64,000 bases of DNA, taken from Isoetes taiwanensis. Lineage: Eukaryota > Streptophyta > Lycopodiopsida > Isoetales > Isoetaceae. Made by a program: the position numbers and the translations under genes. Positions 24,639 to 36,019 of this stretch are shown here, one piece after another. Each line of letters opens with the position of its first letter. Position 1 is the stretch's first letter. The notes beneath the pieces were generated by a model that did no database searches, was not told where the DNA came from, and saw only the letters and a list, made by a program, of their open reading frames with translations. Location: positions 21,752,746 to 21,816,745 of the forward strand of contig JAJEKV010000018.1 in assembly GCA_021234155.1 (NCBI GenBank), written 5' to 3'.

Positions 24639-25200
24639 GATAGATAGATAGATAGATAGATAGATACATTATTGTCCCTTGTGCCCTGAGGCCCGCAGAC
24701 TTATGTAGCATAGGCGAGCTCCCTGATGGGTGCTACTAGCACATCATGCTGGTTTACATTGTAGCCTTTTCTGAAGGCTTCACTTTTCTCTATTAATACT
24801 GGCATCCCGCTTTGGATCGGCTTCAAGGCCGTGCACGGATGCGTCGTTATCAATCAGCTTTGAGCTGAGCATTTCTGGGCAAGTATGGTGCGCCTCTCAG
24901 GCGGTTCATAACAGAAGCCCTTTTTCTTTATGTACTTCCCGATGCCTTGCCGTCATTTCCCGTATTGCGTCTGCCAGTTCCCTCATTGTTTCTGTCCTTG
25001 CCATCATGGTGTGTACAGGTTGACCCCATCTTACATTTCTGTACTTGTTCCTGATGTCTTCATATATTGGACATTCATTTAGCATATGATTTTCATCTTC
25101 CACTTCCCCTCTGTCACAAATTCTGTATATCCGATCATCTTTCTCTATTCTCTGCCATCTGTCCTTTTCAATTCTTAGGTCATGGCTTCCCATTCTTCCT
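24639..25200 (-). mobile_element. LINE fragment of another family, (TATC)n tail
   Basis: The left end is about seven copies of TAGA/TAGATA (24639-24666), the complement of a (TATC)n tail. Minus-strand 25193-24906 encodes the ORF2 C-terminus with YRICDRGEVEDENHMLNECP and YEDIRNKYRNVRWGQP. The C..G..E.E.H.L..CP arrangement is shared with the other LINE fragments in the window, but sequence and tail unit differ, so this is a separate lineage. Confidence 0.75.
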
Positions 25201-25462
25201 TAGAGACAATCTTGGGCATTGAAATGGCTAGGGGAAATAGACCATGCAAAAATGGAGTGCAAAACATTAAGAATGTGGGACTTGAGCATTAAAATACAAT
25301 GCATATTCTAGATGTACTGGTTAATACATATTGTGGAACACGTCCTTGAAATCATATGAAAACCATACTAAAAACCGTACAAAAATTCAAATGGAACCCG
25401 TTGTTATTATGCTAGCTATTACACTTAAAATTCAGAAGTACAGTTAAAATTCAAGCAATACA

Positions 25463-25829
25463 TCAGAGTTCACAAGAACCATCTCTGCCGCCATGATATA
25501 CATCATGCATGGTCTGATCATCAAGAGGCAAAAATCGATCATTCTCAGGTTCTTTTTCTGTCTCCTGTGCAGGAACCCTGAACTCTTTAGTAAACCATGG
25601 TTCTTTTCTCACTTCCTCCATGAACTTAGTAACATCATCATTCAGATTTGCTTCCAAGAAATTTTTCCACATCTATCACCTCTTCCTCATAGGCCAGAGA
25701 ACTAGTCAGGTTCAGGGAAAAAGTTGGATTCTCGATTTGTTTACCTTTAGAAACCACCATACTAAACAGACAAATATTAGACAACCTAACCAGGAAAAGA
25801 AGCCACAAAAGACCTGCCATTGCAACCTG
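25463..25829 (-). CDS. Possible small membrane protein gene, unrecognised
   Basis: On the minus strand, a likely splice acceptor (TTGCCTGCAG, near 25836) precedes an ATG at about 25820. The frame begins MAGLLWLLFLVRLSNICLFS, a plausible membrane helix or signal anchor, and stops near 25638. An overlapping frame from 25672 to 25463 (starting MWKNFLEANLNDDVTKFM, ending RDGSCEL) is acidic and looks coding. The two could be exons joined by an unrecognised intron or a frameshifted gene. No family is recognised. Divergent from the DXO gene, about 1 kb away. Confidence 0.3.
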
Positions 25830-25880
25830 CAGGCAAGAAAAAAACGTTAAAATCAAACTCCTCAAATATAATAGCAACAA

Positions 25881-26854
25881 ATTTAAAAACTACAACTTAA
25901 AACTCACCTTAAAATCTTGAGCAATCGCAGAACTTGATCTTCAATGAAAATAAGTCTCCACTTGCTGCATGCATGCAACTGGAAATATCTTAAGAAACAT
26001 CTCACACTAAACCAACAGGTTTACACCTTAAATTTACTCTCTTAACCTCCTTAACACTGATGTCCACTAACAACAACAAACAACTATCGCGATCCACTCA
26101 AGATTATCTAACACCGACTGATCTTCACTAATACCGACTAACAACCACTAAATGCCGGCTAACAACAACCAAGAACACGTTTACCTCCACAGAAACTACG
26201 ATATCTCGACCAAACACCTACAAACACAAGAAAAAAAACCTTGTAAGAAAGAAACAAAAGAAAAATGAAGAAAACTCAAGAAACATACAAGATTACTGCA
26301 CAAAAAGGATGTCGTCTTGAAGCTCGCCTCTTAGCGCCTCCGAAAATACCTCCCAATCCAAAAATGAAGCAGCCGAACAAGCTGACGCCGCAAAAAACTA
26401 ACTTGGAGGAGTTCTCCGCCAGAATAGAATGCGTCAGCAAAAGGGGGATGTACAGTCACCAAAAATTACCTTTTATACCCCTGCTGACATGGCAGGGGTA
26501 ATTTTAAGGTGACATTGGCCACGTCGGGTAAATGCACGCCACCTAGCGGTTTCTAGCTGGAAATCTGCAGGCGGCGCAGCCGCTCGCGTTGTAGGGGGTA
26601 ATGCATGCCACCTGGCAGTTTCCAGCTTGGCAGTTTCCAGCTAAAGAGCGATGGATGTTGAAGAATTCTAAAAATTGCCGCTGCCTAAGTGGAATCTGGG
26701 CCTAGTAGTTCTCAGGCAACGCTAGATGGTTATAATTGATTTCCAACGGGGCATATCCATCCACATGTCCTGAAGCATAAAAATCCAAACGGTGACGTGG
26801 CAGGGATGACTTGGCGCTCGTATAGACAGAAGGGTACAGCAATGTGTTGAAGCC
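25881..26854. promoter_or_regulatory. Intergenic region upstream of DXO gene
   Basis: This contains the divergent space between the possible minus-strand gene and DXO. A-rich, then GC-richer toward the DXO start. A motif is repeated imperfectly: GGTAA(T) followed by ATGCACGCCACCTAGC/ATGCATGCCACCTGGC and GTTTC.AGCT, at about 26527 and 26600. No certain TATA box or start site can be assigned. Confidence 0.3.
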
Positions 26855-29800
26855 ATGGCAATGGAGGAGGACGATGCCCAAAGCAGCGGTACAAGCTCCT
26901 CCTCTGCCGCCGCATCTTCAAGCGATAGCGATGGCAGCAGTAGCAGCACAAGCCAGCCCACAAAAGCTGCTAGAAGTGGAAGCGCCCATAGCACTAGTAG
27001 TAGCAGTTCTGATGAGGAGGATGGAAACGGAGAGGAAGCAACTAGTTTGGATGATGACTTATTTGGAATTAGTAATGACGATTACATGAAATGTGCAGCG
27101 GAAAGTCCACTGTCCCCCCCAAGTAAGTTCCCAGCTTTATTTGCCCTGTTCTTTCGATCTCCATGCAACAAGGCAATTTTTTTTACCAGATTCCGGTGTT
27201 GGGTCTTTTTCTTATATTTCTCCATCAATGCAGAACTTCCTCCCTTGCCGGCTCATGAACGAAGACAATCAACAGGACGCAGTAACCGGGGTTTTGGGAG
27301 GGGTGGAGAAAGGGATTTTTCCAGATCATCCCCCGGTTTATTGTTGCAAGGAAACAATCACCAATTTGGAACTACAAAGTCTAGGGATTTGCTTGTGGCT
27401 GAAATGAAGTTGGGTGCAGCAGGGCACCAAGATCATGCTCTGAGGCACAAATGCCCCCCATTTCAAGAGGTACCAATTCTTCCTACAAGAAAAGTTCAAT
27501 TCGTAAATGAAATCAATTTTTCTAGTAATAACTTTTTTAAAATACTGTTTCTCTTGTTTAAAACAGCCTCAACAAATAGCTTGCTATAGTCGCACTGCTG
27601 AAGGTGATGTCCATTTTGATGACCGCTGTTTGGTATGTAAAGAATGGAACAAAGTAGCACCTGGCAAATATGGTGGCAATTTAATGCTTGTGTAATGGAC
27701 TTTATCCAGAGGCGGTTCCGTAGAGATGTCTTATCAGATTATGGGGCTGATCTAAATGAAGGTTTTGAGTCATTTGTAGAAAAAAGAGAAGGTATGTACT
27801 ATCATGCGTCGTTAATTCAACTGCGATATACAATCATACCTTCTTAGCTATCAATAACTCGTTAGTTCAAGTGTGATTAAACATTACATGATGAAGGCAT
27901 AAATTATTTATGAAAATCTGGTTATCCATCTTATACCGATTATCTTCAGTTAATTAAATGAGCATCTGGACATGTTGCTTGTATGTAAATTATGCTTGTG
28001 CTGGTAAACAACTTTTGTTCATCATGTACATAATAAGATATATAGAACAAAATAAGACTCATGCAAGTATAAATGTAGTTATATACCTATGTTTAGCTTT
28101 TACCCTATTATTCAGTACACAAACACATTCTAAACTGCATATTCTGCCAACAGATTCTGAGAGTGCTGGATTTGGTGATCTGCTGGCGTGTATAAGGAAT
28201 AAAAAGATACCTTTGGACAACATTCATTTCGTTGTATGTATGTGTTATTTGTATGTGCTCTTCATAGTCATGTGAAGTGTCTACCTTGTCACATCATTAA
28301 TCTTGCTTATTATTTGCCGTTTGAAGACATTTCGAAACAATCTTAACAAGGTACTTAAACTATTCCTTCTTATGTTACATGCAAGCCATGTCTTATTTAA
28401 TTCTTTAAGCACATGGAGTGTCATTCTCTTGCATAAATACATGCAGATTTTAGGCACAGCGTACAACAGAAATGAAGCTTGGGAAATGGGTGTTCATAAA
28501 CGCCATGGAACTATTTATCTAGACGTGCACAAACTTCCTGAAAATTCTCAAAATGAGCACCACCGTCGAATGTGAGTAGATGACCCTTTAACAAATCATG
28601 CTGATATCTCAAAAATTTATAGATCTAGAAACTTTATTGTCACAGGAAAGGGTACCTACACATGTTGTGGCTAATATTTGTACTTGAGAACCTACTAAAT
28701 CATGTGAGAAATGGTAGCTGCCTCTTGCAGCAAGCACAGCCTAATCATGACGCCCCCTTTATAGTTCACGTTATCCAGTGTCCAATTTATCTATGCAATT
28801 GGGAGACGCAAGATGGCTTCTACTGTGTCAGAGATTTAAAATACAGCGTGGTTGAATACAGCTGCTAATGCTTGCTTTAGTCATTAATGCATTCTGGCTG
28901 CATTCTTTTTGTAGCTTATGTAAGAAATCTGCACTAACTTATAGTCATTTTTAAACTTCTCTTTCAATTATGAGTATTAGTGCCATGTCTCACAGAACTC
29001 ATTTTTGCATGTACGTATGCTGTGTTCAAGGCAGCTGTTACTGGGGTTACTCATTTGAGCGGCTTGCAACTGAGAGCTCCTCTGTCGATGCGGATACTCT
29101 TTGGCAACATGAAAATGGTACCTCTGATGCTTCTCCGGTGGATGCAAATGTGGAGTACTGTTCTGTCATAAGGACAAAGCTAGGTCCACATCGGATTATC
29201 ATGGGGGCTGAGATTGACTGCTACGAAATCACTTCTAGTGGGAGGACAGTTTTTGTGGAGTTGAAAACTTCCCGCGAGGTCTGGTTGATTACCGCTGATT
29301 CTATATAGTTCAGTTGCAAGTTAGCTTCTAGGTATATGCGCAAATAGATACACATAAATAGCCAAGAGAAACATTGGATCCAAAGAATCCTTTGGGCTTT
29401 GGAAAGAATGTTTCAGCTGCCTGAACTGTAGGCTTTTAAATAGACGTATTTTAATAGACAAGGGAATGTAGGGTCTTTTCAAAATTTTGCACTAATATGC
29501 CATATTCCTCTGAAAGCAAAGGAAGAGATGGAATGAAGTGGCAATGTTAAAGTTGATAAGCTAAAGGTTGCCAGCAAACTTGTTCATCAGCATATAGAGG
29601 TGAATCTTAGGCTTTTAAATAGATGTGAAGACTTCAATGGATGAGGGATTTAACGTTTTAAACCCATTCCCGAATTTCTGTACTGATTTTTATGCACCTT
29701 TCGAGAGATGGCCTGAAGAAGTGGCAATGACAAAGCTTGTAAGCTAAAAGCTAACAGTTGCCAGATCACCATATAGAAAATTAGGTTATAAAAATTCAGC

Positions 29801-30941
29801 ATCTAACATTTTTTGGTTGCTTTTTCTGAGAATTAAAAAATACCCTTTTTTGATTTTTTTTAATCACCTACCAGTTGGACGCTCGGACAGTGGAACGTTT
29901 TGAACGAGAGAAACTTCTTAAGTTCTGGGTAATTTGGTTGTTATTTCTGATTTTGCTTCTTGCTATAGGTTATAAGAATATCTGTTTTGTTACACCCAAA
30001 TGCAAATGACTTGGGCATCACCTAGAGTGGGCAGTTTTGAATGGAAAATTTTCTTCGGGTCAGTACATTTTGTGCATTTAATTGTTGACTTTTAGTTCTC
30101 CATCTTTGCCATAAGTCACCACAATATCCAGGTTGCCTAGTCCTAAATGCAAACTAACCTGGAGCATACTTTATTGCCCATGCTACCATTTCATCCTTGG
30201 AAAATATGAACAAATAGGAGTATGTAGAAAGTTATGGTGAGTCTACTGCGCTATCTTATGCTAGAGGGTCCTGGATTACAAAATTATGCAATCTAGTTGA
30301 GATTTTGGATCTGCTTATATAGCATACATATAGTCAAACAGCAGTTGAGCATTTTGAGGTACCCAAATATTCTGTGTTTGTGTCCAATTAAATGTTGTTT
30401 TGTCATTGACATCCAATAATATTGGATTGCAGATACAATCATTTTTAGCTGGTGTCCCGCGCATTGTCTGTGGCTACAGGTATTTGAACTGCAGAGCATC
30501 CAGACTGGAATGAATCCCCGTATTGATAATTTGAATGCAGGGATGATACAGGCAGATTGTTACGTTCTGAAATGATGGGAACAGCAGACATAACACAGAG
30601 AGTAAAGGCAAAGAGACATTGGGAGGTATTTCACTTAGATTGCACTATTTCTCTTGTAATGACTACTGCAAATGCTTACATCATGTAATATGCTGCAGGG
30701 AGGTATTTGCCTCACTTTTGCAGATCAAGTATTTTGCTGGCTTTTCGGAAGTGTAAAAGAAAGTAAGATCTTACCTTTACAATCTGTGATTCGGTTGATC
30801 CAACATTTGTGCCTATTTCCAGATGGAGACTATGTCTTGAGATTCTTGCCCGGAGCCAACCGCCTCGAGCTTTATCAAGAACAATCATGCCCCGCTGTAA
30901 TAACTGAGCATGTAAAACTTGTTGATCAGGCAAGGGGATAA
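26855..30941 (+). CDS. DXO1: DXO/Rai1-family RNA 5'-end processing enzyme
   Basis: Thirteen coding exons with GT-AG introns give about 497 residues without a stop: 26855-27122, 27234-27469, 27567-27632, 27710-27791, 28154-28233, 28327-28350, 28447-28571, 29035-29278, 29875-29928, 30433-30479, 30541-30625, 30699-30762, 30823-30941. The phases of all junctions agree. Residues 1-90 are Ser/acidic and disordered, and 100-140 basic, like the plant-specific N-terminal extension. The catalytic core has GYSFE (E302), GAEID (E353, D355) and ELK (E369, K371), matching the metal-binding motifs of the family, plus TFRNNLNK and the C-terminal [14 protein letters not shown]. Family members remove incomplete or NAD caps from RNA in the nucleus/cytosol. 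It is intact and probably functional; the exact start is inferred from ATG context. Confidence 0.92.
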
Positions 30942-31614
30942 AATTTGGCCTTGCCTACAAATTTTGACAATAATAAAAATTTTCAGAAGATTGGGTTTAC
31001 ATGGTTGGAACTTGTAAAGCAGCTGATTAATCCTTCCTGATATCAAATTTTGCCGGAGGTGTTGCAAGCACGCACAATCCAACTATACAATTTCATTTGG
31101 TTTACTATCAGCACGCACAAAACTACACTTCCAATTTGGACTTTATCTCACCAATTAAGACCTTAACTGCATAAGGTTGTTACTTACGCAACATTTCGGG
31201 ATGGAAGCGAGGAGGAATGTAGTGGGGGGTCAACGTTGCCACTGATCACATCGTGCCCTCTATTTTTGTGTTGAAAAGCAGTCTGAAGATTTATAATTCA
31301 TGGACAGTTTGATGAGTAGATCATGGACAGTTTGATGAGTAGATCATGGGTTGCAGTGAGTAGATCATGGCCCGAGGAACATGGCCTGAGGAGCACTGAT
31401 CATGGACAGTTTTCTTGGGCAGTAGATGGGCAGATGCACGGATTATGGAGATCCCCATTTGCCTCAACCAACATTTTTATAACGTGAAATGTTGCCTTTT
31501 AACATGAGAAATCGGGGCCTTTTGGGTTGGATTCCAAAAAATGCGAGTCAGAATACTTTTCTTGGGTGTAAACGCCGATTATGCCGACCTCTTAGCCCAC
31601 ACAGCGGAAGACAG
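30942..31614. other. 3' flank of DXO with short tandem repeats
   Basis: The first part is the probable 3' UTR. Around 31298-31345 the unit TCATGGACAGTTTGATGAG plus TAGA is tandemly repeated, with a diverged trailing copy near 31400. No gene is recognised. Confidence 0.45.
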
Positions 31615-33472
31615 GTAGCAACATTTGCATGCTTGAACACTTTCTGCCAAGCCACGAGAATGTGAGTACATTTGGCTAAGGCTAAGGTAGTGTGTTTGTT
31701 TCATCTTCATGCACTGGGGCAAAATATGGAGGTAGCACCTACCTACAAGTATTTAGGTACAGAGCTTCCCACTACCACATACTGGAACAGAGCTTCCCAC
31801 TACCACATACTAGAACACTTCCATCCGACTACGAGTGACAGCAGATTGTATGCAATGCAGAACAACAAGACAGAGCTATATGACTAAGCTCATCTGTTAC
31901 ACTTGTTCAGGGTCTGGGGGAACCCATTCTTTTGTAGATCAAAGTTTGGAGTCCTCTCATATCCGTGGCCACCTGGAATGAACTGGAGCAGGTGCAAAAG
32001 GCCTTTCTATCCTAGGCATTTGGGGTAAAATCCATAGTTTCCTAACAGATTCTTTTGCAAAGGAGGTGTTTCTTACCTTTGTAGGGGGCAGCACTCGACC
32101 ACTACATTATCTACTTCCAGAAGGTGGTTGGTATGGGCAACGATCGTCTCCCCAATCTGGCTTACATAGTAGCCATGAGTCCACAACGCCACAAAGCCTG
32201 AAGAGGCAAACTCAATGATTCTCCCGATGGAATGTGTAAGAGCACAGGTGCATATAGGTGCAAACTGAAGAGGATCACAATCACTTGCGATAATTTCATG
32301 ACACTTGTTTCCTCAGCAAGCTTTGGGATACTAGGGCCCTAGAGTAGGTTAAGACATCATACTACTAGCTCCAGATCTGCAGCACTACCTATATTCACAT
32401 TTGTCGCTAAAATAGCATAGATTGATAGTGTCAATTTGGACAGGTGTGCATCGCCTCCGAATTGAGACAAGCAGATGGGCTCGAGAGGCGCGAGCATTAG
32501 GGCGGATTTGGGGTCTCAAAATGGCCTCGAAAGAAAAATTCCATGTCATATTTCTCTTGCTTATTAAGTGTACTTTTCTTCTCTTTAATCGCAATAAATA
32601 CTCAAAAAGTAACTTCATCAATTAGTTTTTGGGCTATAACTTTTGATTCATAGCTTCAAATCGCAAGATTTTTGTTTCATTGGATGCGGAATCGAAAGAT
32701 CTATCCAATGGTATATGGATTGAATATATTTTAATCTAATTTAGATGACCAAAAGTTAAAAAAACAAGAAAAAACCTGGTTTTTTGCATTTTTTTAGTCT
32801 TTCCTTTTATCAAAAGCATATCAAGGCTATACTCATTGGAAAGATCTCGTCATGGGCTATCCAACGCAACAAACGACGTGCAATTTGGACATCACAATCA
32901 CAAGTTATAGCCAAAAAACGATGCATTTGAGTTAAAAAAGTGCAATTATTACAGTACTATTTATTGCAAAAGTGCCACTTAATACTGATTTTCATTTTGA
33001 ATTCTTCTCTTTCATTGGCTTGAAGGTACTATGACGTGGATATTAGAAATTAAAGTTAAGGGCCATTTTGAGACCCCAAATCCGCCCTAATGGATATACT
33101 CTATCAGTGTGCCAACATGGTGCAATTGAGGATAAATGCCACACATTGAAGCGATGTCCAACATTCAATCACATCAAAGCCCATTATGCTGAGTTGATTC
33201 TGCCTAACCAGCCACTTCATATGCTGCTAGACACGACTTTAGTAGGTATGCTAGGATATTTTCTCCAAGACATCATGGATGCATGCACTCACTTATGTCC
33301 TCAAACATGACACTGAGCATAAAATGTATCATCCCTCAGCATATCTATTGCTGCTAAAGTTTTTCCCTCGAAAACCCTTCGGGCGAGGGTTTTTTAATCC
33401 TAACAGTAATATGCTTGTTGAATTCCTTCTTTAGATCCCATAGGCCGATTGGTCTTCATGGATGATAACAAT
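31615..33472 (+). mobile_element. LINE fragment interrupted by a DNA transposon
   Basis: Homologous to the 38.6-39.9 kb LINE: VAPTYKYLGTELPTTT (about 31730), an HRLRIETSRWAREARA block before the insertion, and SVCQHGAIEDKCHTLKRCP after it. It ends with the conserved 3' UTR stem-loop (about 33361-33400) and CATAGGCCGATTGGTCT. A 29-bp unit (ACAGAGCTTCCCACTACCAC plus CATACTGGA) is tandemly duplicated at about 31767-31825. The body is split at 32500-33087 by a TIR element. Many stops; inactive. Confidence 0.85.
32498..33089. mobile_element. TIR DNA transposon, 588 bp, nested in LINE
   Basis: The element is 32500-33087. Its ends are perfect 27-bp inverted repeats starting GGGCGGATTTGGGGTCTC (32500-32526 and 33061-33087), flanked on both sides by TA. 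Removing it and one TA rejoins the LINE reading seen in the paralogous copy near 39500. It codes for nothing and is a MITE. A TA target suggests Tc1/mariner-type mobilisation, although the GGGCGG terminus is not a Stowaway end. Because the flanks are palindromic (ATTA...TAAT), the exact end is uncertain by one or two bases. Confidence 0.85.
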
Positions 33473-34860
33473 TAAATCAAATCGATTTGAGTCGATTCCC
33501 TTCTTCTTCTTTATCGAAATGCCCATATGTAATATTGACAGGTCTTTTAGTTCTTCAAGGTTCACAATGGAGAATTAGTAGTAAATAGAATTTCCAAACT
33601 GACAATGTTGGTAATTGTTTGTCACTGCATTTATACTATGTAAATGTAATCAAGCCAGATTTATAGATTTTCATATAACCATCTTGGAGATAGGATCATA
33701 TAAATTCTAGTCAAATGGCCTCGGATTCTAGGATTGATGAGTCTAACAAGGCCATCTAACATATCTTGATATGCTTACTGGATCAGGCACTTTTCAGCCA
33801 TATGTGATTGCAGATCTCATTTGCTCAGATAGAGGCTCAGCATGGTGATGTCGGATTGTATATATTATTAATTTGTTAATGGGTGAAAGATTTTTTTTCT
33901 TTATGTTGGCCTAAGGTGTATGTACGATATGACTATAACACAAAAATCTGATTTTTAAATTTTTGGTTGCTGGTCCATATCTTTTCATAACCTAAAGTTA
34001 GCCTAACGACTTTGGGATTTGTGGTATTTTGGCGGAGTATCCAGGGATATGGGCAGCAAATGGGTATCGGTAAATATTATGAAACTGAAATACATACGCA
34101 ATTATTGAAGTCTGAGGTATACCTTAAGCGAATTCCTTGCTCATCGTCTATTTGAGGGAGTGGTATATTTTTTGTTTGGGTGTGTTATGGGAGGTGTTGT
34201 TCTTTGGGTTTGAAAAAGAAATTAAAATTCAAAAAATATTTGCGACTTTAAGATTAACATATAAACTATCAAATATTGCACAAATCCCATAACACATCAA
34301 AACAAAAAATTTCAAACTTTTTTTTTTCTCGATACAAAGTGCGGCCACGATAACATCATCTCTCCAATATCTTCATAAAAGCTTACTACATGATAACATC
34401 ATCTCTTCAATATCTTCATTAAAGCTTACTACACTACAAGGATGCTGGACAAAGAATATGACCAGAATGATCACATGGGCAAAGAGTGTGATTTGCTGTT
34501 GTGCAAATCATATTTTAATCAACTAGTCGAGTGTGAAACCCTACCAAGTCCACACAAAAATCTGCTGTTTTGACCCAGAAAATTTAATCAAATATGAGCA
34601 TATCATACATCATCAGAAAGATCCCGGAGAGACCTTTCTAAAACCAATAAAAAACACTCAAAACAGAGTCTGAATTCAAAAGTTAAAAACCACATTATCA
34701 ATCAAATCTCCATGGCACGCACTTTGCAAAAAGATATCCGGATTGAAAAGGACAAAAAGCAGGTATCTATCTTGATAGATTTGGGTCAAATCATATGCCA
34801 ATGAAAGGCTCTCTATAAGCTTTTGAACAAGCCTAAGATCATCTGAATCTGACCTCTATA
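33473..34860. other. Intergenic, no gene recognised
   Basis: Contains an imperfect tandem duplication of about 43 bp (GATAACATCATCTCTCCAAT and following, about 34348-34434). Otherwise nothing assignable. Confidence 0.45.
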
Positions 34861-34869
34861 GCTCAAGTT

Positions 34870-35105
34870 ATAAGTGCAAAAACAATTGACATTATCTTTT
34901 TATTCTTGGTAGCCTTTTAATATTTGGTTATTGTATTTGGTGATGGGGCCTAGTCCCTGGGTTTTAGATGGGATGTTGCCCTTGCATGTACCGTCCCATA
35001 ACCCGTTGGGTTCCCGTGGACGTAAAAATTCTTATCTTATCTTATCTTATCTTATCTTTTCTTTTCTTTTCTTATCTTATCTTCTTATCTTATCTTTTCT
35101 TTATC
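34870..35105 (+). mobile_element. LINE 3' end with (TCTTA)n tail
   Basis: A short 3' UTR stretch contains CCGTCCCATAACCCGTTGGG and CCCGTGGACGTAAAAATTC, then (TCTTA)n with some TTTTC variants to about 35105. It parallels the CCCATAGGC...GGTCTC..TGGACGATAAAA and (TTCTA)n end of the other LINEs. It is a severely 5'-truncated insertion of a related family. The left boundary is approximate. Confidence 0.6.
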
Positions 35106-35533
35106 TATTTTTAGTGACTTGGATATTATATACAATGGTTTGTAAAAAAAGAACCTCTCGGGAAAATCTTATTTTTTATTAATTTTTTTTTTCCAACCAA
35201 AATTTTGTAAAAAAACATTTGCAAACGTAATCAGTTGTTTTTCAAGTGCTATATCTTTTTTCAAGGCTTAAAATTCTTCTCTACTACATGAACACTTAAT
35301 ACAAATACTTACAAAACAGCACATAAATATTTGTGCTTTGTACCCTACATACCGAGAACTCACAAAACGAGAAATTGTCTTTATATAACACCTAATACAG
35401 GACAACCTTTGACATTAGTTAAAGTGCATAACAGCCATTGACATCAATTAAATCACCCCGTAACCCCTTTGTTGTTTCAGTGTATGTCGATACGGTGCGG
35501 CTTAGGCGAGGCTTGAAATATATGTACACAGCA
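35106..35533. other. Intergenic, AT-rich
   Basis: Nothing recognisable. Confidence 0.4.
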
Positions 35534-35650
35534 AAATTCTAGACCCAACAATTGACAACATATGATGTTTCTATCGAAGGGCTGTGTACACAACAAAATT
35601 CTAGACCCAACAATTGACAACATATGATGTTTCTATCTAAGGGCTGTGAA
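35534..35650. repeat. Tandem duplication of about 58 bp
   Basis: A unit beginning ACACAGCAAAATTCTAGACC (or ACACAACAAAATTCTAGACC) and ending in AGGGCTGTG is present twice with two or three differences. It lies next to the SINE-like unit and may be part of its tail region. Confidence 0.8.
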
Positions 35651-35940
35651 TCTCCGAATCGCCTTAAATCTCCAATGGTTTGAGCCAACTGAACATGCAC
35701 CAAAACATGGGAGTCAAGGGTTGGATTTAAATAATGTGTTATATATTGCGGGGCGAGACTTTGAATTTTATGTCCAAGGGTGGCCCATAATGCACCTCTA
35801 CCACTTCGTACTTTCCTTCTTCGAAGCAAGCCCATCCCAACAGAATTCCGACAATAGCTGAAATCGAACCTCCTCCCCCATAAGAGTTGAACCCCCAAAT
35901 CTCCCCCTCCCCCGTGCCAACCACTAAGGGCAGGGCATCG
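35650..35940 (-). mobile_element. tRNA-derived SINE, minus strand
   Basis: On the minus strand there is an RNA polymerase III A box, TAGTGGTTGGC (complement of 35916-35926), followed 45 nt later by a B box, GGTTCGATTTC (complement of 35860-35870). A body of about 200 bp follows toward lower coordinates. The two boxes in correct order and spacing are the hallmark of a tRNA-related SINE head. The 3' end, tail and target duplication are not clear. A decayed tRNA gene is less likely because no cloverleaf can be drawn. Confidence 0.55.
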
Positions 35941-36019
35941 TTTATGTTTTTTAAAGGGCGGGCTCTCTAATCCCCTTCCATACCGTACAACCTCATGGCC
36001 GCTTTTGTAGCACCTTGCC

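Noticed and set aside
24639-24666. TAGA repeat considered as a CRISPR-like or regulatory array
   Set aside because: It is a simple microsatellite that serves as the tail of an adjacent LINE fragment; there are no spacers.
28662-28868. Open frame inside DXO intron 7 that could be read as an alternative exon after an AG near 28647
   Set aside because: Splicing to it replaces the conserved CYWGYSFE segment and runs into a stop. The acceptor at 29034 keeps phase and restores the family motif.
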